This document shows positions 45,471 through 58,220 of a DNA stretch of 64,000 nt, piece by piece. The stretch is from Paragonimus westermani (Eukaryota > Platyhelminthes > Trematoda > Plagiorchiida > Troglotrematidae). The notes under the pieces were generated by a model. That model did not search any database, had not been told where the DNA came from, and worked only from the letters and a program-made list of their open reading frames with translations. The stretch spans positions 184,347 to 248,346 of the forward strand of contig QNGE01000416.1 of NCBI GenBank assembly GCA_008508345.1. Reading direction: 5' to 3'. The number at the start of each line of letters is the position of its first letter. Positions within the stretch are counted from its first letter, which is position 1. The position numbers and the translations under genes are program-made.

Positions 45471-48400
45471 CTCGGTTTTCTGTTTCTGTCACAAAATGGA
45501 ACATAGTTCACCAGTCCACGCTAGTCCGTTCGACTGTTCATCGAATTATTGGTAAACCCACATTCTCAACTTACGTCGCGATATTTGTGTTCAACTACCG
45601 AGGACAGTCTGGTTGTCACTGCCTCACTTCCTGTTCGAAGCAATGAAAAGGTTGCCGTAGTGCTAAGCCTAACACATGGACAATTGGGACGTCGGGATAA
45701 ACAAGAGTGTAACGTTATACATGATCAAGGGCATAGTAACCGACCTAGCCTGAACTTATTGATCGATTGTCCTTTGGGCATTTTTCCACGTAAACAATGG
45801 CCATAATTAGCAAATCTCTGATCTAGACAAGCCACTCATCTTCTACCTCGCAGAGTTGTTATACTGCCGCTCACTTCTTAAGGACTACTTACCCTTGATG
45901 CGTACAGTGTGTTGTAAACGACTGTCTGACCAGGGCATTTTAGTGTCATATAGAACTTTGGGAGAACAGATTGTTCCAGTAACGCTGCGAGCGATACTCC
46001 GCTTTATATTAACATCATCGTACTCGTTTCTTCTATGCTTTGGCATATAAAGTAGATGTGGTAATCAGACCCAGAAGTAAACCATGATCCTTACATTGTG
46101 GTCATAAAGACGTGATACTATAATAAGGGAAACTCAGACAGTGTTCAATGCATTCAATGTGCCACTGTACACACAAACTTAGCATGCGTAAAGGGAATGT
46201 GCTGAACGGAACGATTAACTCTGCACTACTTTTCGTGCGTTACAGTGCTCTATCATGAAGAATCCCCAGAAGTAAGCATTACTTTCTAAGAATCACTTCA
46301 ACAATTTTCGAGTGTTTTCTTCCAGGTACCTTTGCTGAAGAAACAAAGCTTCATAAAACCGCAAACCTAAAATGTTTTGGGGATTTCAACAAACCTATTG
46401 TTGTTAGGATGAAACTATACGCTACCTTTGGTCGATTATACACCAATTGTGCACGAGGTATGAACACGGCGGATCACTAACTTACACGAAAATGTTGGTG
46501 AGTGATCTCTGATCGTTAACCTGACAAGCTAAGAGTTGCTCGCCAACCACTGAAGGCTAACAGAAGAAATGAACGTTCTCCAATTCGGCTCTCTCTCCTA
46601 TTCAAACCAGGTATAACATCGACCTTAGCAGTTTTTGATGGGCCGGCGTGTTGGATATTTGTTTGGTGGAACCCAAGCTGGAGCAAATGTAGACAGCTGT
46701 AATCGCACACACATAACACTTACAACATAAACTAAGGACGAGTCATCTGGAAGACGAAAGGAAACGAACCATGCCCGGCCCATTTTCGCTTTTGTAAAAC
46801 GATGAATCAACTGAGTAAAATTCTGTAAAGTATAATCTTCTCTTGTACTGCACCACTCAACTTTGTCCTGATGAGACACTATTGTCAACCACAAGTGCTT
46901 GTCTTTTTCGATGCACTTGGTGCAAGTGATGGTGTTCGCTTTTTGTCACGCTCCTGATGATCGGGTTTTTAGTAAACACAAATAACTTGACCGGAAAGCC
47001 GTAATTACGTCCACTGGACAGTGTCACGTTGTCGGAAAAACAGTATACAATTTATCTTTCTTGATGGACGTCTCCTCTTGTCTAAAAAACAATGAGCTTT
47101 CATTTTCATCTAAGTAACTAGTATTCGAACACCCTGTTGGTTTCGATCCACACAGTCTCCAACTTACTCAATTACGCAACTTCAGGGGCGAGCTCTCAAC
47201 ACCTTTACACATTTGCGTTGTCAGTAGGTGGAGGGCACTTCAGTTAATCCATATAAATCATACAACAATAACGATAGTGGACAGCGTTAAACAATAGTGG
47301 CTAAAATAATCTACTGATTCGGCTTAGCAGATGATCCGAAAACAGTCGTAAATCGAACCAACTGAAGAACAGCATAAGAGGGATGAGGCCGATGATTACA
47401 AATAACTGTATACTGAATCGTATTGGCAATTCACTTCAGTTAGACGTTTGAACTCACATGTTGCTACGCTGTACCATGACATGAAGTAAGAAACCCAACA
47501 TGTCATCCATGGTAAACTCGAGTTCAAGGTAACAGATGATTTAATGGTTTGAGAAAAAGTGTTGAAACAAAGTGAACAAATACCCGGACTTGTACCAGAT
47601 AAACTGAACATCCAGTCGGGAAGCACTCATTCGTTCTACACATAGAAATATAGCTTTAAGGCTATGCTGTAGATTCAACAACGCAAATGCATCGATTGGT
47701 AATATCACACAAACGAACTTTCGAGGTACAAAACAAAAGGATGTCAAGTTAAGTAAGTAAGAATGGTTTACAAAGACCTGCGTGTTTCTGTTGATGTGAT
47801 GAATATAGCGAGATGTTGAGCATGGTGCTCAGTAAACATCTGTGCTCCGACTTATTCTGGATAGCACACACCAATTATGAATATAGTCATCGTGCGTTCC
47901 ACCTTTGCAGCAAATGGAAAGAGCAAATCACAAAAACAGATATTCACAGCAAGATGAATCTTTCAAAGGCATCAACTTTGCTCTTGTGTAATGCTAGGCT
48001 CGAAGATGGCGAAATCTTCAGGACTATACTATATTGCGAGCTGATAATTGCAGCCATACCTTACGGAACACCAGTCGTGTGCTACAAAGATGAGTGCACA
48101 TAGTGTATGAGGACTGAAAACTGCTTCAAAATACAGTAAGCAGATGATGACAAGAAAAGCAGAAGTGCGCTAGGGTGATCGTTAAAAAAATCAACCATAA
48201 CAGAAGAAAAAGAATGTAAGCTCTGAAGTCCAGCTCAGACACTGGTAACAGAAAACGCTGTTCTCATAGTCATAACTGCAGTAAAATGTGCTTTACTAGA
48301 ACTTCTTTTCTAACCACAAGAACATTTATGTGATATTTTCAGGGTTTATTAATTCAGCGCCTCTCTTAGTAGAAGGATGACGATACACATCAGTTTCAGC

Positions 48401-50340
48401 GCCCTGGGAAAACTTCGTGTTGGTTCCAATTCAGACACCACGTAGTCAGGCTGCTACTCTCCAATGCACTTAATCTTTCAAATCTAAACAACCTGTTTAT
48501 ACTGGTGCTGGATTAATAGTGTATGCGTAGTATCATTCTCTGTGATCTGTTACGTATTATTTCTGACCATTTGCTTTATTTCCAACTCCACTTAGCATGT
48601 ACTGGGTGATCTAGCTTGGTATTGGAAATGGTGTCACCCTATTTCAAATCCTCAGTTGTGTTAGCATTTAATACTGGACCAGTATTCATAGATGGAAAGT
48701 TGACGCGATTATCAATGGTACAACGGTACCTGCACAACTCTACATCAATGTTTGTAGACAACAGTCAGTTTTATTGACACACATGCAACAACAGTCAACG
48801 ATATTGAGTATTATGCTCTAACGGTTGGAGTATAATTTGATGGATTTCTATTTACGGTGAAAGATGGTCACGCTCTTAGATCATAACTACGTCTTCGTGA
48901 CCGTGTCGCCATAGTTATACTGAAGATTTCAAGAAATCGCAACAGAGAGAATTAGAAAATGTTGTGCTCGCTAACATATCTACAAAAATCGTCGGATTCG
49001 GCCACGCAGCATGACAGTAAGCATTACGTTCAGCTTGAGTTTTCCCAGGCGTGATTGAGAGTGATCCAAGCCAAATACTCTTGCGTCGTTTATTGACTAG
49101 GATTAGATTTTCTCTTATTTGCCTGTTGGGGAACGGAAAGCAATTGAAATGGCTGACCATCGCGAAAATTCACTATTTGTTAAGTTTCCTTGAACCAGTG
49201 CACATCAAGATCGGTTTGCTTTCCTTCTAGACTGAATGCAGAAGAGCAATCTGAAGGACCGAGTTTTCGAGTATGGTGTCAGAGGACAGGAAGATGTCTA
49301 AAAACTGGATCCCGATTGAGGTTAAAAAAATCAGAGATGACAGAGCCCAATAAGCCAAGTTCAGTCGAACTAATAACAAGTATCCGTTGAAGCTGAAGTA
49401 CAACTTTGTTACCACAAAGAGTTTGCCACGAACTACTCCAGCTGACAGTATCCCACTGAAATGTAATCTTTTGGAAGAATCACTGGTAGACGGCTTGGCT
49501 TTGAAAGACTGATTTTTTTCATGACTTACTTGGACATATACTATAGGACAGTTTTATTTCCGATTGAGGCTTATCGATTAGCAGCAGCAGATTTAAACTG
49601 TGTCCGATTTACATTTGCATTAGTTTTGGTCGCGAGTATCAACAACAACAACAACAACAACAACAACACTACCAGAGGCAACAATCACAACGACGACAAC
49701 AACAAAGTGACGAACAATCATTGCTTTGCTCGTTTTGGAGGAGTGGTCGTTCGGCACGAATGATCAGACGGAACAGTTAACCACAAAATAGTGATTAGAA
49801 CTCAATAGCTCACGCTTCAGTGCAAAAATATGAAACCAACTAGAGACGACTTTGTTGACTAGCTGTCAGTCGATCTTTTCTCCTCAGCACGACAGACGGG
49901 CTCATTCTTTGCGAGAAAATATTGGTGAAAAGCTGTTCACTTATGAGCGTGCAGCTGAATGCACCATTAGAAATCTAACCGAAGTGCAGGACTTACACTT
50001 GGATCTTTTCACAATTTAAGAAAATGCCAAGCAAATCGGGTTATTCATTATCATTGCAGATAGATACCAGTGTCAAGTGTCTGAGATAAACCTCCACATT
50101 TTAGCTCCCAGGTTATGTGGTGCAAATCAAAGACATTGAAATTGGTAGGCCAACGGGCTCCTAGTGTGAAATTTATGAACTCCCGTTGTGGCTCCCAGAG
50201 CAATTGCTGCGACGCAGCTTGCAACTACTGTCACTCACCCAAACGTGTAAGAAGCCCGGAGCTTCCAAATTCGGACCACTTAATGTCAATTTTTTCGTTC
50301 TGAAAGGATAATAAACTGGATTTCTGAAGGGTCTATGTTG
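45471..50340. other. No gene recognised
   Basis: Contains an (ACA)n microsatellite near 49640-49668. Frames at 47813-48103, 49190-49390 and 49521-49763 (plus) match no family; the last is driven by the microsatellite. Confidence 0.55.
49640..49668. repeat. (CAA)n microsatellite
   Basis: About nine CAA units, continued by interrupted CAA/CGA units to about 49705. Confidence 0.9.
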
Positions 50341-50548
50341 TTGCAATTTGATAAAATTCGACGAACAATTTGTGAGGCTTTTGGTACCGCCTAATGCGAA
50401 TCCCGTAGATAAGTTTATTATAGCCGACGGGGCTAGCTTTCTTCGTGAGTGTGCTGAGAGAATTATGAACTCTTTGAGTAAGCGGTAAAGAATAAATAAA
50501 TATTCTCCCACAACGGAGGATAGTGTGAACTGAAGGTAAGCATGCTAG

Positions 50549-50584
50549 CTTGAGGAAGGCCACCCGAAGTGGGTGAAACGTAGA
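50549..50584 (+). other. Tail motif with GAAACGT and hairpin, Penelope-like 3' end
   Basis: TTGAGGAAGG, then a perfect stem CACCC/GGGTG with loop GAAGT (50561-50575), then AAACGTAG. The layout (GA-rich box, stem-loop, GAAACGT) is like that at 10845-10880. It probably marks the end of an eroded Penelope-like element, but no coding relic was found next to it. Confidence 0.35.
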
Positions 50585-53500
50585 GTATTACAACTTGCTC
50601 GTAACGTTGTGTTATTCCCAATCTGTTTACCAGAACTGGTAGCTCTATAAAGTTGGCTTGTGGCTGCTTGTATGGTAGGTGGCTATTACTGAGAATTAGC
50701 CGGATTCACACGAGCAATTTTTGTGGTTAATGCCAATAAGTAAGCAAGATTAAAAATTCCACCTGACAGACGCTGAAGACTGATGTTGATCTTTAGAAAG
50801 CGACGTGGACAAGATCAAAAGTCATAGTTGACATCAATTGATACTGAGGGTGGTGGATAAAAATGAGCGAAAACCTCCTCACGCCATTCACCCTATGACA
50901 AAAGTAAGCATTCCACACAAGGTGACGATTTGCAACTTGTCTCCTCTGGCCGTCTTTATATCGTTGGGGCTTATTCACTACTAATGAAGTTGCAAATTGT
51001 AACGATAACATTGCCTTGTTTGTACACCAAAACAACAGGGTCTACTAACTGAATTTTTTGAATATAAATGAAGCATAACAAAAATGTGAAAAATTACATC
51101 ACAGAAAGGGTTGTTTCTGGTTCATTGCGAGAGGAAGTCCAGACTTTAAGTCAGACATATTCAAGGTGTCGTGAAAAGTTGTTTTTGTCTACCTGACAAC
51201 AAAACTTGTGGATCTGAGTGTATCCGATTTAAGATTTTTGGTTTCATCCTAATGTTTCATTTGAAACATATGAGGATAGGTTATCTGAGTTCATACAGTG
51301 AGTCACAGACTCATTATTAAGTCCTTCAAACGATATATATGAGTATCTTATGTAAGAATTAATATATATGTAAAAGACACCAGGACAGCAACACAGACTA
51401 TTCTGCAGATGAAACAGGCAATGAAAACTAGTAATTTTTTTTATGTTAAGTAACCAAAACAATGGTGGGCTGCTGTGCTGATATTACTATCTTGTCACAC
51501 AAAACCGGAAACCAACAGGTTAACTTTTTCTCGTCAGTAGAACTCAAAATGACTAACCTGCTGTTCGCAGACGAAAACTGACAGTTGTTTCAAAGTGTCG
51601 ACATGGGAATTTATTAAACTTGATTGAGCTTCCTCAGAGTGGTAGAGGCACACGACCTATCGTTCATTTTGTCCTCGTCCCCCATGGCACTAATCCAAAA
51701 TTGGGCGTGGTAAGAGAGATAGAAAGACACAGTGGGTTAGAGGGATGAGAATGTGTACAAACTGCGCACTTCGGTGCTAACGACGTCTAATTGGCTCATT
51801 AACTCATGCTAGTAGCCACCTGAGCAAAATGGTTTGTGGCCAATGTAACCAATCACCAGTATGCTCATGTATGGAAGGTAAGTAATCTGTCAGCAATGTA
51901 TATCTGAACGCAGACAGAATTGACTCTTCACCAGAACACCGGTGGAAGAAGGGGTGTAATGGGTCGGTTTCTATATTTATTCATTCGTCAGTGCGTACCC
52001 AAGTGTTTCTGGTTGATACAAAGCCGCAACCACAGACTAGCCGCAATACACAGTTGCCGTGGCGGCGATGATTAAGTGGAAGGCTCTTCAAATTCTGATA
52101 CGCACTGTCCGGTGGGATACCAGGTAATTATAAGGAAGAGAGAAAATCGTCAACTGGTTATTTAATAAGTGCCGATATATATATATATATGTCACCATAA
52201 TGAAAACATTCGAAATCATAAAAGACAAAATGAACTAATTGCGGTCAGCTAATGAAGACAGTAGTTTGGTGTTCTCTTATCAACTGGTTGCTTCGGATAA
52301 ACTGTAGGCCTAAATACAGTGTGACAGACGTGAATGCTATCGGAGAGAAAGTAAGAATCAAGCGAGTTCAAGAATTCCACTTTACTTCGTCTACTGGTTC
52401 GGCAGAAGAAGACCAAAGCAGGATCGCTTCAGCAGTTGCTATTTAGCCTTTTGTGCTAGGTGTGTCTGGGGTCGATAAGTCCCGTTAACTACCCTGTAAA
52501 CCTAATGTGGGTGTACGCTATGGTCGCTGTCCCATAAAATTTCCTTCACGGTAGTTACGGAGCTGATGGCTTTACTCCGAAGTCAGGCTGGACAATGTAG
52601 CTCTATTCGTGTGTTAGTTTGTTTTGCGGTAGAATAAAACAGAATCTATCGCAAGATAGCAGCATAAGGAATTGACAAGCATATTTTGCACATCCAACTG
52701 TAGTCAGTCTTCCTCATTTGGGAACATTCATACAGTAGAGAAGCATCGTGGTAAACCCCGATAACTAGCCGCGCTGTTAAACACAGCCTCCAAGTTGACC
52801 TTTAAATAAACCGTCCGTGCAGCATTCAGCATTGCCTTCGCTGTTCCCTACGTCACTCTCAGCGGGAGTGACTACTTCCTACTACGGGTCTTGACTCTGG
52901 CTACATTTGAAATTCATCAGAGAAGTCTTGACTGGCCCGTCCAAAATCAGTGGTAAAGTGCACTTATCGTAGCAGTATTTAGTTTGTTCAGAGAAACGAT
53001 TAGCTAAAGTTCAGTAAATTGCTTGTTATTGGCGTTGCTTAGTAAGGTGTAGTAAAATGCACGATCGCTATTATACTCACTTATTCAAAGGGCTGCCAGT
53101 GGTAGATGTATAATTTCCTGCTTTAGCTTTCCACATCAACTATCGATTTACTTGTAACATTCGCTATTGCTTTCGGTCTTCCGAAGGTAGGGATCGTCGT
53201 CATTTTTTGCTATGTAATCATTGTTTTTCTTGTCTGTGCAATACTAATTGCTAACACCATTAGAGGGTATACGAAAACCCGACGAACATGGTTAGTACAA
53301 CAGTAGACATCATAATACAAAAGCCTTGCCAGATCAGGTCGTAATTATCCAGTGTTTCAATCGATTACAACACTTCCGAGGCGTTTGGCACGTTGTATAT
53401 CACAACTTGCTGATAATGTGCTAGTCTTAATCCATTTATTGACAACGTGTTAAGCACCACGCCCAAACTGTTTGATTTCATTCGTACTGAAATTGGTGCG

Positions 53501-53715
53501 AATATCTTACAGTCCTACCAGACCGTTTAATCTCCAGTGATGTATCCGGGCAGATATCGGCTTACAACACAACTTTTCTCAAACAGTCTAGAACAAGTAT
53601 TGGTAGAAATTCGGGTATTAAAATTATTTCAAATGGAACACCACACATACACTTGGCTGCATCCTACGTTTTCAAATATATCTGTCGGCTAGCCCACTTC
53701 AAAGAAAGATAACTG
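50585..53715. other. No gene recognised
   Basis: A (TA)n run of about 16 bases lies near 52175-52191. Otherwise nothing to assign. Confidence 0.55.
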
Positions 53716-53760
53716 ACCTACGTTTCGCTCATTTGTGGTATGCATCCTCGTCCGGGTAGG
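53716..53760 (-). other. Tail motif with GAAACGT closed by an outer stem
   Basis: The minus strand reads CCTAC, CCGGACGAGGATGC, further bases, GAGCGAAAC, GTAGG. CCTAC and GTAGG pair as an outer stem. CGGACGA differs by one base from the hammerhead core block CUGANGA, and GAAAC follows. The inner helix is not convincing, so ribozyme activity is only a suggestion. Confidence 0.35.
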
Positions 53761-55985
53761 AATTTGCACTCTAACCCCAATATTTATGAGATAAGACATG
53801 ATAACCAAAGCGTCTATAACAACGCAATGAGCACGACCGAATAATCAATTCCGAACTTTCAAACAAAATTATGTGAATAGTGTTCAGCTTGCCAGATCAA
53901 GACTTTGCAGTTAAGATGAAGTCACTGTCTTCGGTGGAATATCCGAACACGGCTCAGATTACTGTTAGAAGTTCGGGGACGGACCCACATTTTATTGTAC
54001 CCTTCGAATTCAGATAAGCCGTACTTTTAGCCCACTTCAAAAGAATATACTAAACTCGATTTTTATCGTAGAAATCTTCTGACTTCTTTTTCTCATGACT
54101 ATCGGGCTATCCGAGTCAAAATCTATTAGACATTTGTGTATGAGGAAAAATCGTTGACATACCTCGCCGTTGTTGTACCCACTTCACCAAGATTCAACCT
54201 GATGGGTCATTGTACAGTCTATGTGTAAAATGCTACCGCAACATTCCAACCCGGTTGCCTAAAGCCTCTGTTATCTGCCTACCCGTCAGTTATACCATCT
54301 GTCTAATTCACTGTCGTTTATGTTAGTTTCATCCAAATGCCTCTTCTATTTGCAAGCACAAAACCAAATAGGACGCGGGCTCACCTCTAGTTAATTAATG
54401 TACACTGGGAATCCTCATATATAACACCCTTGTAATTTTCTCATAAATAGTGTATTTCGGTTCTCCCACCACATATCTTCTTCAGTGTACAAAGCGAATT
54501 CAACCAATATGCTTAGTTACTATACAACATATCCCCAAATTTCCGCACATTTGAAAAAGCCAATCTTTAAGTGTTCAGCAGAAATGCACCCTCCACTTGT
54601 AACACACGAAATGGGCAAGTTGAAGATTGTCACTCCTTCTTACTCGTGTGTTGTCACGTAATGGATTGGACAATCCAAAGTCTCTCGGTCCTGTTTCCTC
54701 TTCTGTCCATAATTGGACAGAGTGTAGATGGCTATACTAATTAGCTAATACATTTTATTAACGTAATTTTGGGCGTGGGTGACCGATAATCGAAGTTGTT
54801 CTCACTGTTCACAAACTATTATGCACTCAAGGAAATAAAATATATTAAGATTACTTTTTGTACTCACTGGTTTTATCTTACCAGTGTGTAGTTTGCAATG
54901 GCCTGCTGATTCTGGGGCACAGGTACAAACTAACGAAAGAAAGATCGTTTGGCGTTGGTTCGCAAATGTTTTCGATCAGTGTGTATGCAAATGGGATACT
55001 TCAAAATGTCAAATTCCCCTATTCTTATCTAATGCGAAGGTGCTGATCACAACAAACTTGATAATCACTTTCTACGGAGGTGATCCCGCACACATCTGCC
55101 TGTTAGGCCGTACGTTGTGGAAGAAATGAAAATGTGCGCATTTCGCACGTTGACGCATGATTAGGTACAGGATTTTTCAAGCTAGCAGATTGAAAGTTAA
55201 GTACATACTGAGGTATCTCTGAGTTCACCTAATTGACGGCCCATAGATATGCACGTATGTTAACAATCTGCAACTCGCTTATCTTGAGAATTTGAAGTGA
55301 GGCCAACCTAAAACAAAACTTAAATGCTCGAGGCTTATCTAACTGTAGACTTTGACATGATGTTATCCTGTTATAGAAGTGGGGTAGTCAGCAAAACGCA
55401 CTCCTTAACTTATGGGAACTAGAAAGACTGTTTTTAAGCTTTTTGTGGGTCCCATGTCTTTTGACTTGAAGTGAAATCTGTACCATGGCAACATTACTTC
55501 TCTACTTTCGATGGGGATGGTAATGGGTATTGTTTAACCACGACCCGTTCACACACTACAGAGAGCGAAGTAGGTTTTGTGGCATGCGGTCAGTCATGTT
55601 CACATTCCACGTTCTGCGAAGTCCAACACTGACATTCATCCGCGTTCCGAAGCTGCGCCAGCTTGCCCAACTGATCGATTCTCACGTGACCTCATCCTTC
55701 GTTATCTCATATCAAGTGTACGTTAGAACAAAGGACCAGAATTCATTTTAGCCTATTTTTGGAGTACACACAGAGCCGCAAAATGATTTACGCATTCTCT
55801 GTAGTCTGAATAAAAATGATCAAAATTGAACAGTACGACCGCGCTGAACGCTTGAAAAGTGATTCCAAGATAGGAAAACTTTATGCGTAACACATCCTCA
55901 TTTGCAGCAAATTTGTGACTACCCTAGGGGTGCTCCATGTGATAGCTTGAGTAGTCCAATACAACGATGAGTATTAGGAAATTTT
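53761..55985. other. No gene recognised
   Basis: No assignable element. Frames at 54858-55129 and 55530-55751 (plus) have no family match. Confidence 0.5.
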
Positions 55986-56262
55986 GATTTTCACATGAAT
56001 TTAGCACACCCACAATTGATTACAGCTGTCGCATTTCCATTAACTTTTCAGCTGGCCTCTTTCGAAAAGAAACATTGCACTCGGGTTTCGCTCTTGTTAG
56101 GGCTCGTCAGTAGTGCATATCCCGGCTACTGCCCGGACTAGAACTGCGACCGCTTTTTCATGAGGCAACCGTGCTGACCACTGTGCCACTGACCTCACAC
56201 TAGGCACGGCTGAATCATCGTACGTGAACGCCCAGCTACATTCACTTATGAGTGGTGATCTG
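55986..56262 (-). repeat. tRNA-derived SINE, family A, copy 5 (most complete head)
   Basis: On the minus strand an upstream module (CACTCATAAGTGAATG, GCTGGGCGTTCACG, GATTCAGCCGTGCC) is followed by GAGGTCAGTGGCACAGTGG, which fits a Pol III A box, then GGTTGCCTCATG, then B-box-like GCAGTTCTAGTCC. The body has TGCACTACTGACGAG and TTTCTTTTCGAAAGAGGC, ending near TGTGAAAATC. It is the best copy for judging family structure: upstream module, tRNA-like head, body. Confidence 0.85.
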
Positions 56263-56959
56263 CTTACCCGATCTTGTGGAGAGTAGACACAGTAACTATC
56301 CTGTTAAATTCAATCGATGATCCCTCGACTAGAAATGAGAAGTCCGTGGGGATGTGACAGCTGCGAACAAATGTGGGCGATGTTCAGTTTATATTTCGAT
56401 GTAGTTCGAGTGGACGGATAGTGTTGATCCATCATTCTTTGTTACCATCGTTCATTTTTGCGGAGGCAGGCAATAAATAATGCTGTCTTCAAAAACCGGT
56501 GCCCCTTATGTCGCTAGATTCTATCCGTAATTTTGTAGCTGGCAGAATCGTAGGTAGAGCGGAAGGTGTAAACCCGATATGTCATGTATTTTATCACTAA
56601 TAATAATTTTGAGCAGGTAACACGATCGAAGTAAAAGCGAACAATGGCATCTGACATAAAGTAATCTCTGTTGTCTCCAACCGTTATGGATAGATTAAAT
56701 TGTTGGTTATTTCTTCTCTCACACTCCTTTGGTGAACACATTAACAACAAAAAGGCTAATGTGGACTGAGCAATTGAAAAATGCAATCATCAGGGAATAC
56801 GTTTTGATAAATAGCGATCCACTCCTGGGATAACCAATGACGGAAATAACTGAAACATGCAGCTTCTAAGGGATAATGTTATTCAGAATAAACAGCCCTT
56901 CATGAGTTAACTGTAACCAAGACGACTCCACTACTGGCTTGTTGTGTTTGGGCATGATG
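56263..56959. other. No gene recognised
   Basis: AT-rich sequence with a chance frame at 56514-56786 (minus). Confidence 0.5.
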
Positions 56960-57045
56960 TTTCCGTTCCAGCTTCGAATACAGCCAAAGCGCTGATTTTT
57001 CACAATTGGGTCTCAACTAAAATCATGAGTCTGATAAACTAAGTA
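56960..57045 (+). repeat. tRNA-derived SINE, family B, copy 1 (3' part)
   Basis: B-box-like CAGCTTCGAATACAGCC is followed by TTTTTCACAATTGGGTCTC, AACTAAAATCATGAGTCTG, the same tail as copies 2 and 3. The A-box half is not recognisable. Confidence 0.65.
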
Positions 57046-57164
57046 ACCCTACTTCTGTGTTGATCAGTGGCGTTTGTGGATTCCAGCATGGACCATTTGA
57101 GAAATCCTGCCGAGGCAGTCGATCTCCATGATCACTTGCTGGATTCCATATGAGACAGTGGGAC

Positions 57165-57302
57165 GGATGAGTGACCGACCGGCCTAGCTTCATAACTTTG
57201 ATGGTAGAACGCTTGCCGCGTTCGAGGACGCTGGTTTGAATCCAACCGAGGCCCAGATTTTTCGCAATTGGGTCTCATCTAAAATCATAATTCTGCCAAA
57301 CT
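57165..57302 (+). repeat. tRNA-derived SINE, family B, copy 2 (near-complete tRNA-like head)
   Basis: From about 57186 the sequence resembles a tRNA: TAGCTTCATAACTTTGATGG, GTAGAACGCTTGCC, then GCTGGTTTGAATCCAACC as a T arm with B box. The body tail is TTTTTCGCAATTGGGTCTC, ATCTAAAATCATAATTCTG. It is the best copy of the family. Confidence 0.75.
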
Positions 57303-57889
57303 ACACATTTGTAACACAATTATAAACTGTTTTCAAAAACTTTGGCTTTCTGGACAGAAGGTAAGCACAGATTCTCTGCATGTTGCATTAGCCTAGTGAA
57401 TCCACAGAAGCAACTACATTTTTGCGTTTACGTTGAGGAACCACTCGTACAACCAATTACTAGTGCCATGGACTATGCAATATCACTGTCGGTAACATTA
57501 TTCCAGCCGCATCACTCTTGTTCCAGTGTCTTCCAGGTTCATCTCTCTTCGCCACAGTACCTGACAAGTTGTTACTACAAAACTGACATGCACGTTATCT
57601 CTGGTATGCCCCTTCTCCAATTGGAGAAGCGTCGTTTAAAAGACACAACTCTCTTTTCTGGACTGCAGTTGGTCATGTTCACTACAGTGTAACGCTTGGT
57701 GTTCGACTGTTTCACTCTCATAGAATTACCAAATCAGTGGGTGAAATAAAAGTTGATCAAAAATGGTTTTGTTAGAGAGGTGCTGTGCCAAGATTAGCCG
57801 TGATTTCCCACTGGGGGACTACGGACTGTACTAGACGAAAAAGTACGGGTAAACTGCCAAATATCTAAAGACTGCGTGCGGGTTAGTAT
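57303..57889. other. No gene recognised
   Basis: An open frame of 116 codons at 57342-57692 (plus) starts at TTG and matches nothing I know; it is probably chance. It could be tested for expression. Confidence 0.4.
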
Positions 57890-58012
57890 TGTAGCGAGAA
57901 GGCGTCCAATAAAGCACAATCTTTATTGTCCAAATCGCCAGTCACATGCAACGCGCGCTCTCTCGTTTATGAGTCATAATNACTCGCACCTCCGACCTGA
58001 CAATCCACCACA
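57890..58012. repeat. Solo LTR, copy 2, interrupted by an N
   Basis: Starts TGTAGCGAG and ends CCACCACA like copy 1. The flanks are GTAT at 57886-57889 and GTAT at 58013-58016, a clean 4-bp target-site duplication. The first 91 bases differ from copy 1 at only a handful of sites, and the same AATAAA hairpin is at 57907-57928. At the N (57981) the match jumps from the equivalent of 21597 to 22004 in copy 1, so about 406 bases are missing exactly at the N. Confidence 0.85.
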
Positions 58013-58114
58013 GTATGACAGAGATCGAGCTAGATCCACAAGCCACCGTTGATCTGTGGCCTGCACTGTAACAGTACGAGAGAAACAATATTTGCCTGTG
58101 GGAAACTGATGAGA

Positions 58115-58220
58115 AAACAACAACAGTGGAATGGCATGCTGCCAATATCGCTGGTTCGAACCCAGCCGGAATCCTGGTTTCCACAGTTGGGTCTAATCTA
58201 AAACAATAGAGTGGAACAAT
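58115..58220 (+). repeat. tRNA-derived SINE, family B, copy 3
   Basis: AGTGGAATGGCATGCTGCC, then GCTGGTTCGAACCCAGCC (B box in a T arm), then CAGTTGGGTCTAATCTAAAA. It aligns with copy 2 across head and tail. Confidence 0.7.

Noticed and set aside
49521..49763. Frame encoding an asparagine run
   Set aside because: It is driven by the CAA microsatellite and starts at a chance codon.
57342..57692. 116-codon plus-strand frame
   Set aside because: TTG start, no recognised motif, and flanked by SINEs and a solo LTR.
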